DNA from: Algoriphagus sp. Y33
Lineage (GTDB): Bacteria > Bacteroidota > Bacteroidia > Cytophagales > Cyclobacteriaceae
Assembly (NCBI RefSeq): GCF_014838715.1
Contig: NZ_CP061947.1
Span: forward strand, 744,001 to 808,000
Direction of reading: 5' to 3'
DNA length: 64,000 nucleotides
The notes under the pieces are model-generated. The model worked only from the letters and a program-made list of their open reading frames with translations. It did not search any database and was not told the origin of the DNA. Of this stretch, positions 54,456 to 64,000 are shown piece by piece. Position 1 is the stretch's first letter, and the number at the start of each line of letters is the position of its first letter. Both the position numbers and the translations under genes were made by a program.

Positions 54456-56831
54456 ATGTTCCGAAACTACTTAAAAATTGCCTATAGAAATTTGATGAAG
54501 AATAAGGTGTTTTCTTTTATCAATATTCTTGGGCTCACCATTGGTACTACTGTCTGTATGATGATTTTTTTGTTCATCACAGACCAGTTTAGCTTTGATC
54601 AGTTCCATACCAAAAAGCAAAGTATTTACCGGGTGATGCGGGGTTATGATCCTGCCAAAGATAAGGTGCCTTATCTGTCTCCTCCTTATGCAACTGCATT
54701 GGTGAATGATTTTCCAGAGGAAATCACACAGGCAGTGAGGGTAATGGTTTCAAATGGCTTGGTCACTGTGGATGATATTGCCTTCAATGAAAAGAAGCTT
54801 TACATAGCAGATGAGGATTTTTTCGAACTGTTTGATTTCTCTCTGATTAAAGGAGATCCACATCGTGTGTTGGAGAACCCGGCCAGTGTGGTACTTACCG
54901 AATCTACAGCTAAGCGATACTTTGGGGATAGAGACCCAATTGGGCAGGTGCTTGAGGTGGACAAGAACCTGGAGCTGGTCGTGACAGGAATCGCCAAGGA
55001 TATTCCTTCCAATTCTCATCTGGATTTTGATTTCGTCATCCCCCTTTCCAATTATGAAAAGGAGCCATGGTTTGACGTTTGGATCAACAATAACTTGTTT
55101 ACCTATGTTTTGCTGGATGAAAGCACAGTTAAAGAAGATCTTGAGAGCCGATTTCCTTCCTTTATGGATAAATATATGGGGGATGAAATGGCAAGGTATG
55201 GAGCAAAATTTGATCTTGGCCTTACTCCATTAACGGATATCTATTTTGAGCCCAGCAGTTCCTTTGACAATGTGAGGCACGGGGATAAAAAGGTGGTTTA
55301 CATTTTTCTGTCCATCGCTTTCCTGATTCTGCTTATTGCCTGTATCAATTTTATGAATCTCTCCACCATCCAGGCTGTGGATCGTTCCAAGGAAGTAGGC
55401 GTGCGTAAAGTCATGGGCGCGGCGCAAAATCACCTGACTTTTCAGTTCATCGGAGAATCCATTTTACTGACAGTTATTGCCTGTGTATTTTCCCTCTGCC
55501 TACTGCAGTTGCTGATGCCATTTTACAACAATCTCTTGGGCTATGAATTGACTGTTTCCTGGAAAAGTCAGTCTATTTACTTGTTTCTGGCTGGCGTAAT
55601 CCTGGTTGCAGGTGTGTTGGCAGGTACTTATCCTGCGCTTTATCTGTCCAGATTTTCACCTATGCAGGCATTGAAAGGGAAACTGCGATTGGGTAAGGGA
55701 GGATTTCTTTTCAGGCAATCCCTCGTGGTGGTCCAGTTCTGTATTTCGGTATTTCTCATCATCGGAACCATCGTTATTATGCAGCAGATGGATTACCTCA
55801 GAGATAAAGAACTAGGATATGATAAGGAACAATCGGTCATTATGCCTATTGATAATGACAGCTTTTACACCAATAAGGAGTCTTTTAAAAAGGAACTTTT
55901 GAGCAACAGTACTATTGCTTCGGTTTCTTTAATGTCAGGAGAACCGGGAGGTTTTTTTGATATCCATAATTTTGAGGTAGAGGGTCATAATGACCAGATT
56001 TGGAAAGCCAGAGCTGAGTTTGCGGATTTTGATTTTGTGCAAACAATGGGTCTGAAAATCATTTCCGGAAGAGACTTTTCTGAAAAATATGCTTCAGATA
56101 CTACCGATGCCGTACTGATCAATCGCACCGGCGCCGAAATGCTAGGATATACTCCTGACCAGGCGGTAGGTAAATGGATCAAAAACACCTTTCGTGATAA
56201 AGCAAGGCGGAATATAATTGGGGTGGTGGAAGATTTTAATTTTTTATCCCTGAAAGAAACCATGGATGCACTGGTCATCTCTCCGGCTGAAGACAGGCGG
56301 GTAGCTGTCATTAAACTTAGCGGGGACGATATTCCTTCGGCTTTGAATATCATAGAAAATACATATCAAAGAATTGCCCCTGATTATCCCTTTGAATACA
56401 GTTTTCTGGATCAGAAGTTTGATGTACTCTATAAAAAGGACATCAGGCAGCAGCAGGTTATCAGTATATTTTCCGGTTTGGCTATTTTTATTGCCTGCCT
56501 TGGATTATTCGGCCTGGCATCCTTCACCACAGCCAAGCGGACCAAAGAAATCGGTGTACGAAAAGTGCTGGGCGCTTCCACTTCGAGTATAGTGGGATTA
56601 TTATCCAGAGACTTCGTCAAGTTGATTCTGATTTCAATTCTGATAGCATCCCCGGTGGGCTGGTATTTTATGGATCGGTGGCTGGAGAATTTTGCCTACA
56701 AAATAGATCTGGAATGGTGGTATTTTCTTGTAGCTGGCGTAGGCACTGTTATGATCGCCTTGATGACGGTGAGTTTCCAATCGATAAAATCTGCGCTGAT
56801 GAATCCAGTGAAGAGTCTGAAGAGCGAGTGA
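54456..56831 (+). CDS. FtsX/MacB_PCD-type orphan permease 9
   Basis: Of 791 residues, starting MFRNYLKIAYRNLMKNK. INFMNLS is at 297-303, followed by DRSKEVGVRKVMGAAQNHL; TM5 reads LVVVQFCISVFLIIGTIVI; the second FtsX domain has AKRTKEIGVRKVLGASTSS. The C-terminus is MNPVKSLKSE. It has its own palindrome and sigma-54-like promoter ending only 38 bp upstream of the ATG, the tightest arrangement among the permeases, which supports separate transcription. The downstream trailer is short (129 bp) and leads into permease 10. Confidence 0.87.
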   Translation: MFRNYLKIAYRNLMKNKVFSFINILGLTIGTTVCMMIFLFITDQFSFDQFHTKKQSIYRVMRGYDPAKDKVPYLSPPYATALVNDFPEEITQAVRVMVSNGLVTVDDIAFNEKKLYIADEDFFELFDFSLIKGDPHRVLENPASVVLTESTAKRYFGDRDPIGQVLEVDKNLELVVTGIAKDIPSNSHLDFDFVIPLSNYEKEPWFDVWINNNLFTYVLLDESTVKEDLESRFPSFMDKYMGDEMARYGAKFDLGLTPLTDIYFEPSSSFDNVRHGDKKVVYIFLSIAFLILLIACINFMNLSTIQAVDRSKEVGVRKVMGAAQNHLTFQFIGESILLTVIACVFSLCLLQLLMPFYNNLLGYELTVSWKSQSIYLFLAGVILVAGVLAGTYPALYLSRFSPMQALKGKLRLGKGGFLFRQSLVVVQFCISVFLIIGTIVIMQQMDYLRDKELGYDKEQSVIMPIDNDSFYTNKESFKKELLSNSTIASVSLMSGEPGGFFDIHNFEVEGHNDQIWKARAEFADFDFVQTMGLKIISGRDFSEKYASDTTDAVLINRTGAEMLGYTPDQAVGKWIKNTFRDKARRNIIGVVEDFNFLSLKETMDALVISPAEDRRVAVIKLSGDDIPSALNIIENTYQRIAPDYPFEYSFLDQKFDVLYKKDIRQQQVISIFSGLAIFIACLGLFGLASFTTAKRTKEIGVRKVLGASTSSIVGLLSRDFVKLILISILIASPVGWYFMDRWLENFAYKIDLEWWYFLVAGVGTVMIALMTVSFQSIKSALMNPVKSLKSE

Positions 56832-56960
56832 TGATAGTGTCTAGTACAGAGTAGATAGTGTCCGGTAGGTAAAACTTAGAACCAAGATCAAAAGAGTCAA
56901 GAGGATAGAGGAAAAAGGGAACTATGGAATCATTTTATAGACAGTCAAATTCGAGAAACC

Positions 56961-59321
56961 ATGCTGAAAAACTATTTTAAAATCGCTTTTCGCAACCTGA
57001 CGAGAAATAAGCTTTTCTCCCTGACAAATATTGTTGGCTTATCCCTTGGCTGCACCTGCACCATCTTTATCTTGCTTTGGGTGTACGATGAACTTACTTA
57101 CGATAAGTTTCATGAAAACTATGGTGAGATCTACCAAGTGATGGCACATCGGGATTACAACAACCAGATTTTCACCGATAAAAACATGGTTTTTCCGCTT
57201 GCCTCCAGTTTAGAGCAGGAACTCCCTGAGGTGGAGAAGGCGGTAATGACCTCCTATGCGGAATCTCATATTTTAGGATATGAAGATATAAAGCAGCGTA
57301 AAAATGGGATGACAGTAAGCGAAAATTTCTTTGACATGTTTTCCTGGGAATTTCTTCAGGGAACTGCCCAGTCAGCTCTACCGGACCCCAGTTCTATTAT
57401 TCTCACTGAGTCTGCGGCAAAAGCACTTTTTGGAGATGTGAATCCACTGCATCAAACGCTGAAGATTGATAATAACAAGGAGGTAACGGTCACTGCCGTT
57501 CTAAAGGATCTGCCGGGTAATTCCACCTTTCAGTTTGATTACGTCCATCTATTCAATTATTCAGATGAGAGCTTACAACAGGCTTTGACGAACTGGAGAA
57601 ATTCATCCTGGAATGTCTTTTTGCAGATCCAGCCTGGAACCAACGCTGAGAAACTTTCACATAAAATCACAGACATAAAAATCAAGAACAATCCACCTGA
57701 TAAAGAAATCAGTGAATATTTTGCCTTCCCGATGAGCAAGTGGCGATTATACGGGGAGTTTAAAGATGGGGTAAATACAGGAGGTATGATTTCTTATGTC
57801 CGCCTTTTTTCGATTGTTGCGGTGATAATTCTTTTGATTGCCTGTGTCAATTTTATGAACTTATCCACTGCCCGGTCTGAAAGGAGGGCGAAGGAAGTAG
57901 GCATACGCAAAACCCTGGGCTCGGGCAAAAAGCAGTTAATGCTGCAATTCTTTTTTGAGTCTATGATATTAACTTTGCTTGCTTTTATGGTGTCAGTGCT
58001 TACTGTTTACCTGTTGATGCCCTGGTTCAACCAGCTTTCGGGCAAGACTCTATCTCTGGATCTAAGTTCGCAGGTGTTTTGGATACTATCGCTAGCTGTT
58101 GTGACTTTCACCGGCTTGATCGCAGGAAGTTATCCCGCCATTTACCTGTCTTCTTTCAATCCTATAAAAATCCTAAAGGGGACATTCTTGGCTGGAAATA
58201 AGGCTGTAATGCCCAGGAACATTCTGGTAGTTGGGCAGTTTGTTATTTCGATTTTGTTGATTTCCTGTACACTCATTGTTTATCAGCAGATCCAGCATAT
58301 CAAAAACAGGGATATAGGATATAACCCCGATAATCTCATTATGATTTCATCCTCAGATGACATCCAAAAGAACTTTTCGGGAATTAAGGATGAGCTTCTC
58401 AAAACAGGAATGGTGCAGGCAACCACCCGGACATTTTCGCCCATTACGAGTATCTGGTGGAGATCCCCATCGCCTGATTGGGAAGGCAAGCCCACAGATA
58501 TCAACCTGCTTATGGCGGGCATGTATGCAGATGTTGACTTCTCAGAAACTATGGGAGTGAAAATGCTGCAAGGAACAGATTTTACGGGGATGCCAAGTGA
58601 TTCATCTTCCTTGATCCTGAATTTGGCAGCAGTTGAGGCCATGGGGCTGGACGAGCCGATTGGAATGCAGATGAGGTATGGTGAATCTACTTATAACGTA
58701 ATCGGTGTGACAGACAACATCGTCATGGATTCCCCATTCAACCCCGTAGATCCTATGATGGTATTTTTTGATCCTGCAACTACCTACTCAATCAGCATCA
58801 GGTTAAAAGAAGAGACTCCGGTTCAGGCTGGATTACAAACGGTGGAAGAAATATTTCGAAAATACAATCCTGCTGTACCATTCGAATATCGGTTTGTGGA
58901 TCAGGAATTTGAGCTAAAGTTTTTGTCTGAAGATATGGTGAGCAAAATCATCACTGTTTTTTCAGGAATAGCAATATTTATCTGTTGTATTGGATTGGCA
59001 GGGCTTGCCTCTTTTACGATCGAAAAAAGGACGAGGGAAATCGGTGTCCGCAAGGTTTTGGGTGCTACCGTATCACAGGTTCTACTACTGGTATCCAAGG
59101 ACTTTCTGAAGCTTGTGCTGATTGCATTTATCATTGCCGTACCGTTTGCATACTGGCAAATGAACAATTGGCTGGATAGTTACACTTATCATATTTCCAT
59201 CAGTATTTGGCTATTTGTAGTAGTAGGGATAGCAGTGATGCTACTTTCTTTAATCGTAGTTAGCCTGAATTCCCTAAGGGCAGCTATTACCAATCCTGTG
59301 GACAGCCTTCGGAGTGATTAA
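56961..59321 (+). CDS. FtsX/MacB_PCD-type orphan permease 10
   Basis: Of 786 residues, starting MLKNYFKIAFRNLTRNK. VNFMNLS is at 296-302, followed by RRAKEVGIRKTLGSGKKQL; the second FtsX domain has IEKRTREIGVRKVLGATVSQ. The C-terminus ITNPVDSLRSD differs from the common ending. No palindromic element or trailer heptads follow, so this is the right-hand end of the array. With only 129 bp separating it from permease 9 and no leader motif of its own, it is probably read through from the sigma-54-like promoter at 54403. Confidence 0.85.
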   Translation: MLKNYFKIAFRNLTRNKLFSLTNIVGLSLGCTCTIFILLWVYDELTYDKFHENYGEIYQVMAHRDYNNQIFTDKNMVFPLASSLEQELPEVEKAVMTSYAESHILGYEDIKQRKNGMTVSENFFDMFSWEFLQGTAQSALPDPSSIILTESAAKALFGDVNPLHQTLKIDNNKEVTVTAVLKDLPGNSTFQFDYVHLFNYSDESLQQALTNWRNSSWNVFLQIQPGTNAEKLSHKITDIKIKNNPPDKEISEYFAFPMSKWRLYGEFKDGVNTGGMISYVRLFSIVAVIILLIACVNFMNLSTARSERRAKEVGIRKTLGSGKKQLMLQFFFESMILTLLAFMVSVLTVYLLMPWFNQLSGKTLSLDLSSQVFWILSLAVVTFTGLIAGSYPAIYLSSFNPIKILKGTFLAGNKAVMPRNILVVGQFVISILLISCTLIVYQQIQHIKNRDIGYNPDNLIMISSSDDIQKNFSGIKDELLKTGMVQATTRTFSPITSIWWRSPSPDWEGKPTDINLLMAGMYADVDFSETMGVKMLQGTDFTGMPSDSSSLILNLAAVEAMGLDEPIGMQMRYGESTYNVIGVTDNIVMDSPFNPVDPMMVFFDPATTYSISIRLKEETPVQAGLQTVEEIFRKYNPAVPFEYRFVDQEFELKFLSEDMVSKIITVFSGIAIFICCIGLAGLASFTIEKRTREIGVRKVLGATVSQVLLLVSKDFLKLVLIAFIIAVPFAYWQMNNWLDSYTYHISISIWLFVVVGIAVMLLSLIVVSLNSLRAAITNPVDSLRSD

Positions 59322-59416
59322 AAGACCACGTGTTTTCTCTAAAGGAGATAAGTAAAGGCAAAGTATGGATTCTGCAAATAGTTTGAAGAATGTGTACAAT
59401 ACAATCGGTTTAGCAT

Positions 59417-60876
<1,460 letters not shown>

Positions 60877-61353
60877 TCAGTAAGCCAATAAACGGCCACA
60901 GGAGATCACCGCAATCCAAACGGCAATTGAGATTAGTGCAGGTATTTTAAAGCGTAGGGAAAGGGAGTGTGAAATATTTGGATCAATTTGACCTTTGTAA
61001 ACAAATTTGTGAAATACGAGAGCGTTTAGTGCTGCCACAATAAGCAATGACACCTTTAACCAGAAGGTTGGATCCAAACCCAGCGTTTCGGCATTGGTGA
61101 TAAATAATAGTAATCCCGAAGGAATCACCAAAATTAACCCACGCTGAGACCAAGGTAATAGGTAACGGGACATACCTGCCAAGGGTAGATTTTTGGAAAA
61201 ACCCAATAGGCGGAAATCAAATAACAACGCAGCACCGACTAGAAGGACAATACCCAGAATATGGATAATTTCCAAAGCCGGATACATCCATAAAGATTGA
61301 CGGATTGCAGACGCCCAAGTTGAATTCTCAAGCCAGTGAAGGTATTCGGTCAC
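60877..61353 (-). CDS. DUF6644-like four-helix membrane protein
   Basis: A 158-residue inner-membrane protein starting at GTG (61353), 2 bp after the stop of the DUF6152-like gene, so the two form an operon. Four hydrophobic segments are visible: LEIIHILGIVLLVGAALLF, the stretch beginning RGLILVIPSGLLLFI, WLKVSLLIVAALNALVF, and LISIAVWIAVISCGRLLAY. His residues at IIHILG and VFHKFV are positioned as possible haem or metal ligands. The pattern resembles the DUF6644 family, which often accompanies DUF6152; function unknown. Confidence 0.65.
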   Translation of the reverse strand: MTEYLHWLENSTWASAIRQSLWMYPALEIIHILGIVLLVGAALLFDFRLLGFSKNLPLAGMSRYLLPWSQRGLILVIPSGLLLFITNAETLGLDPTFWLKVSLLIVAALNALVFHKFVYKGQIDPNISHSLSLRFKIPALISIAVWIAVISCGRLLAY

Positions 61354-61355
61354 GG

Positions 61356-61715
61356 TTATCTCAACTCGTACTTTTTGCCATCTATGTATATGGTTTCAGC
61401 TCGCATTTCTCCCTTTTCTGTTTTATGAGGGTATGCGATAATTCTTACAGAAGTACCTTTTTTGATCATTTCTGCAGATAGTCCGCGTGCAGTCATCCGG
61501 CTTGCAGGAGCGAGAATGACCGTCCAGAGTTCATCCTGATAGTTCATCTTAGCTATTGTATGAGGATTCTCAAAAGTGGATTCTTCAATGGTGGATTCAA
61601 AATCCAGAACCTTTGTCTGGTCATAGTTAGCCCATCCATGATGCAGATACACAAAGGAGACGCTTAGAATAAATATTAGTAGAAGTGACGTGTTTTTTAA
61701 GTAAATCATGGCCAT
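61356..61715 (-). CDS. DUF6152-like exported protein
   Basis: The ATG at 61715 (MAMIYLKNTSLLLIFILSV) gives 119 residues with a signal peptide; the longer frame to 61745 is less likely. The mature start HHGWANYDQ, followed by STIEESTFENPHTIAKM, matches the DUF6152 pattern (a histidine pair, then an ENPH/TNPH motif). The fold is a small OB-like beta barrel; histidines suggest metal binding. It is followed after 2 bp by the DUF6644-like membrane protein gene. Physiological role unknown. Confidence 0.7.
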   Translation of the reverse strand: MAMIYLKNTSLLLIFILSVSFVYLHHGWANYDQTKVLDFESTIEESTFENPHTIAKMNYQDELWTVILAPASRMTARGLSAEMIKKGTSVRIIAYPHKTEKGEMRAETIYIDGKKYELR

Positions 61716-61880
61716 TTGGAGTTTGATATAACTTAAAATTAACAAAAAATTCTGTGTAAGTTACTTGTAATCAGTCTATTTTGATAACAAATTGTTTGAT
61801 GGTTTTGTCGAATTATCAATGGTATTCCATAGGATTTAGATGCTGGGGTTTTAATTGCTTATTCCTTTTTGATCCGATCC

Positions 61881-62118
61881 CTATTTGCTTTCCAAGGAAT
61901 TTCTGCTGCTGGTTCTAATAGCCTTTGGGATTACGGTTCCCATTACCTACATGGCGTTGGAAAGTTGGCTCCAGCAGTTTGCCAACAGGATAGAAATAGG
62001 GATGGGTACATTTTTGATTTCAGGAGTGGTTATTTTGCTGATATCCGGTTTGATCCTAAGTTTTCAGATTATTAAAACGGCTATGATAAATCCGGTGAAG
62101 AGTTTGAAGAGCGAGTGA
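61881..62118 (+). pseudogene. Duplicated 3' end of permease 8
   Basis: This 238-bp segment repeats 50503-50740 with about three base differences (for example ATTATTAAAACGG for ATTGTTAAAACAG). It encodes only the last 78 residues (MLSKEFLLLVLIAFGI... to MINPVKSLKSE) and has no upstream permease body. The purine-rich trailer follows for only about 40 bases. It marks a recombination junction at 61881. Confidence 0.85.
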
Positions 62119-62484
62119 AGATAGTATCAAGTAGCTAGAGCCAAGAGTCAAGAGCTAAAGATTTCGGATTCCGAAGATAGTTGTAGAAGGCCCACGGTCA
62201 ACAGTCCACAGTTTTCAGTGGAATAAAATTTAAGGGCTGAAAGCCCGGATTATCAAAGCCCAGCCCACCGGGCTGGGTGAAAAGAGGAAGAAGCACAATT
62301 CAAGCTCTGAAGGAGCGGAATATTGACGATCATGGAATTCCAGACCATAAGTTGGAAATTGGAGGAAGACTCTGCTCCTTCTTCAGCGTATTCACTGACG
62401 GTTTTGGAATTGTGATATTGGCAGACCATGGATTCAATTCAGTCTAGAATCCATGGTCTTAACCCCAAAGCATTTTCAAAAATC
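62119..62484. other. Gap with hairpins after the duplicated permease end
   Basis: No gene in 366 bases. CCCAGCCC-ACC-GGGCTGGG (near 62260-62278) and the perfect 13-bp inverted repeat AGACCATGGATTC (62423-62435) with its complement (62447-62459) are the main structures. The second lies just past the stop of the lipocalin-like gene and could end its transcript, though no T-run follows. Confidence 0.5.
62423..62459. terminator. Stem-loop downstream of the lipocalin-like gene
   Basis: Perfect 13-bp arms AGACCATGGATTC / GAATCCATGGTCT with an 11-nt loop, 25 bp past the stop codon of the minus-strand gene at 62485. There is no U-tract, so termination is uncertain. Confidence 0.35.
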
Positions 62485-62970
62485 CTAATCGGTAACTTTC
62501 ACATAAGTAGTGAATTCCATACAATCGAAAGAATTTTCTGGACAGATAAAACGGAGTTCGGAAAAGTCACTTTCAATTTTATAAGAAATCTCGGAAGTAT
62601 TTTCACTTGGTATTAGAGCTTCCTTCGGAAAAAAAGTATTGTCATCAACATATGCGGGGTCATCATAATCGCGGCTAAACAGGACTTCCTCTGTCATGAT
62701 AACGATGTTGTCTTGAACTTGATAGGAGCCGTCTGCAATACCTCTGAATCCCATATTTTCACCTGTCTCCATAGTTCTGGCACTCATCTCCATGTGAAAA
62801 GTACCATCTTCCTTAAATTCAATAAAGTGATAACTTTCGTAGAGTCCATTTACTTCAAAAATTTGTTCCCATCTACCTGCCATTTTATTAAATGAATCCG
62901 GCTCCTTATTTTCTTGGCAAGAAAACGATACAATAAGTAATGCAAGAATAAATAGAAGTCTGATTTTCAT
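62485..62970 (-). CDS. Lipocalin-like lipoprotein
   Basis: A 161-residue lipoprotein (signal MKIRLLFILALLIVSFSC, lipobox Cys18). The mature part starts with AGRWEQIFEVNG and contains YHFIEFKEDGTFHME and GSYQVQDNIVIM, the strand pattern of lipocalin-like (DUF4488/lipocalin_4-type) proteins, in which W near the start and GTF are typical. It probably binds a small hydrophobic ligand in the envelope. It sits between the duplicated permease end and the second FG-GAP gene and has no counterpart near the first copy of that gene. Confidence 0.6.
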   Translation of the reverse strand: MKIRLLFILALLIVSFSCQENKEPDSFNKMAGRWEQIFEVNGLYESYHFIEFKEDGTFHMEMSARTMETGENMGFRGIADGSYQVQDNIVIMTEEVLFSRDYDDPAYVDDNTFFPKEALIPSENTSEISYKIESDFSELRFICPENSFDCMEFTTYVKVTD

Positions 62971-63200
62971 GGTTTTTGGGTTTTGGTTAAAGTGAAAATT
63001 TTGTCTTATAGGATTTTGAGAGGCTATTTTATACGTGACAGATTCAAGGATTGCAATGCTACAAATATCAAGTTTTAATTCATCCTTAATTCACATATTC
63101 CAATTTCAGTATTCGCAATGACGTTTTTCTGGTTTTTTTTCGATAATAAAGTTGATTCATTCCATGATGGGTAGCGAGGACTCTGATCCCGCAGCTTAAC

Positions 63201-64000
63201 TCACTTACTTTTATTCCAATAGATCTTGAGATTCTTGGTAGATCTGCCTGATGCAATCAGATCCAACTTGCCGTCTCCATCCAGGTCCGCAGCCTGTAAA
63301 TCCTCACAGGCCATTCCGTTTTTATCTATCCACATTTCCTCATATTCTGAGAACGAGCCGCTTTTGGGTATAAAAAGTTTGATGCCGAACTCGCCAGCTT
63401 CGTTTGGTAAGCGCCATCCCACGGCGATTTGATCCGATCCCAAACCTAGAAAATCACCAACTGCAAGCGCATGACCGTCTTTGAGCTGGGTGTCAAGGAT
63501 AGTTCTTTTTAGCTCTTTTGATTGTAAGTTTTGATCAAAACCTTCATACGCGACCAGCGTGGTACCATGCATCGGTTCGATAGTTGCCAGAAATTGATTT
63601 TGTCCAGATGCATTTCCTAAGCGTAATTCCCCCACACTTGGGTCTGTTGGGAGGTTTAATTTTTCTTTTTCCCAAGATGAATTGGATTCTGTCAATAGAT
63701 TAACTCCTTCTTTTCCTGCCAAAAGAATAGAATTATCCGAAGCCTCACCGGTTATATCCACATTATGGGTCAGGTGCATGCTTTCATCGATTACTTCATA
63801 GTGCCAATCTGTAGCAGGGTTTTCTGGAAATTTGTAAGCAATGACTTTTACTCCCGCACCTTCGCCGTTTGCATTTCCTCTGCCATGGAGAGGAACTACA
63901 ATCAGATGAGCGGTATTACCATTCTTTACCCAGCGCATCCGATGTGTAGTAGGTTCATGTGGAAGAGGCCTTGCTTCCCATTTCGGATTGTGATCATCAG
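63201..64000 (-). CDS. FG-GAP/VCBS-repeat protein, copy 2 (partial)
   Basis: The visible 266 codons correspond to the C-terminal two thirds of the protein encoded at 53040-54200 and are almost identical; the start lies beyond the window. The stop is at 63201-63203 (ending WNKSK). DLDGDGKLDL near the C-terminus is retained. Only a few bases differ in the last 55 bp before the stop and one (near 63678) elsewhere. The near-identity implies very recent duplication or gene conversion. Confidence 0.85.
   Translation of the reverse strand, partial: DDHNPKWEARPLPHEPTTHRMRWVKNGNTAHLIVVPLHGRGNANGEGAGVKVIAYKFPENPATDWHYEVIDESMHLTHNVDITGEASDNSILLAGKEGVNLLTESNSSWEKEKLNLPTDPSVGELRLGNASGQNQFLATIEPMHGTTLVAYEGFDQNLQSKELKRTILDTQLKDGHALAVGDFLGLGSDQIAVGWRLPNEAGEFGIKLFIPKSGSFSEYEEMWIDKNGMACEDLQAADLDGDGKLDLIASGRSTKNLKIYWNKSK
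63256..64000 (-). repeat. Duplicated segment shared with 53095-53839
   Basis: Same orientation as the first copy, at a constant offset of 10161 bp, with one clear mismatch. It continues past the window end. Confidence 0.85.

Overview
The window looks like a chromosomal segment of a Bacteroidota bacterium, probably Cytophagales/Cyclobacteriaceae (Algoriphagus-like). The evidence is a SusC/SusD pair, AT-rich leaders mostly without Shine-Dalgarno sequences, a BF3164-type lipoprotein, a DUF4097 protein, and a large set of ~800-residue FtsX/MacB-type permeases. No rRNA, tRNA, CRISPR array or complete insertion sequence was seen.

Region 1 (1-14832) is a polysaccharide-utilisation-type locus. A truncated AraC-type regulator reads leftward off the window. 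Diverging from it is a tightly packed operon: L-fucose/D-arabinose isomerase-like enzyme, SusC, SusD, two Asp-box (sialidase-fold) secreted proteins, a DUF3748 lipoprotein, a DHDPS/N-acetylneuraminate-lyase-superfamily aldolase, a sodium:solute symporter and a ribulokinase. Two junctions overlap by ATGA. A scheme that uses almost every gene is catabolism of a 3-deoxy-2-ulosonic acid such as Kdo: release by the sialidase-fold proteins, import, aldolase cleavage to pyruvate plus D-arabinose, isomerisation to D-ribulose, and phosphorylation to D-ribulose-5-phosphate. This is a hypothesis.

Region 2 (14833-19450) carries cydAB (cytochrome bd oxidase), a repeat-rich gap with a 108-bp MITE-like element, and a frameshifted BF3164-like lipoprotein gene.

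Region 3 (19451-59321) is dominated by an array of orphan FtsX/MacB_PCD permease genes on the + strand: ten intact, one with a frameshift plus a nonsense codon, and several fragments. No cognate ATPase or membrane-fusion gene is present. The array also holds a DUF4097 gene, two related unknown proteins with degraded regulator genes, an XRE-like regulator, an aspartic-protease-like protein, a FG-GAP protein and an AAA/DUF4143 fragment. The intergenic gaps carry dispersed palindromic repeats, long direct repeats, purine-rich trailers and pyrimidine-rich leaders, which suggests a recombining cassette array. Four sites combine a palindrome (consensus CGRACAAAACTGTYCG) with a sigma-54-like element (GG-N10-GC/GA) 59-62 bp further on, directly upstream of the DUF4097 gene, two permease genes and a truncated permease relic. 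A shared sigma-54 regulon is inferred.

Region 4 (59322-64000) has a minus-strand AAA/DUF4143 ATPase behind 32-bp tandem repeats, a DUF6152/DUF6644 pair, and a lipocalin-like lipoprotein. It also has partial duplicates of region 3: a 238-bp copy of a permease 3' end, and a nearly identical second copy of the FG-GAP gene that runs off the window.
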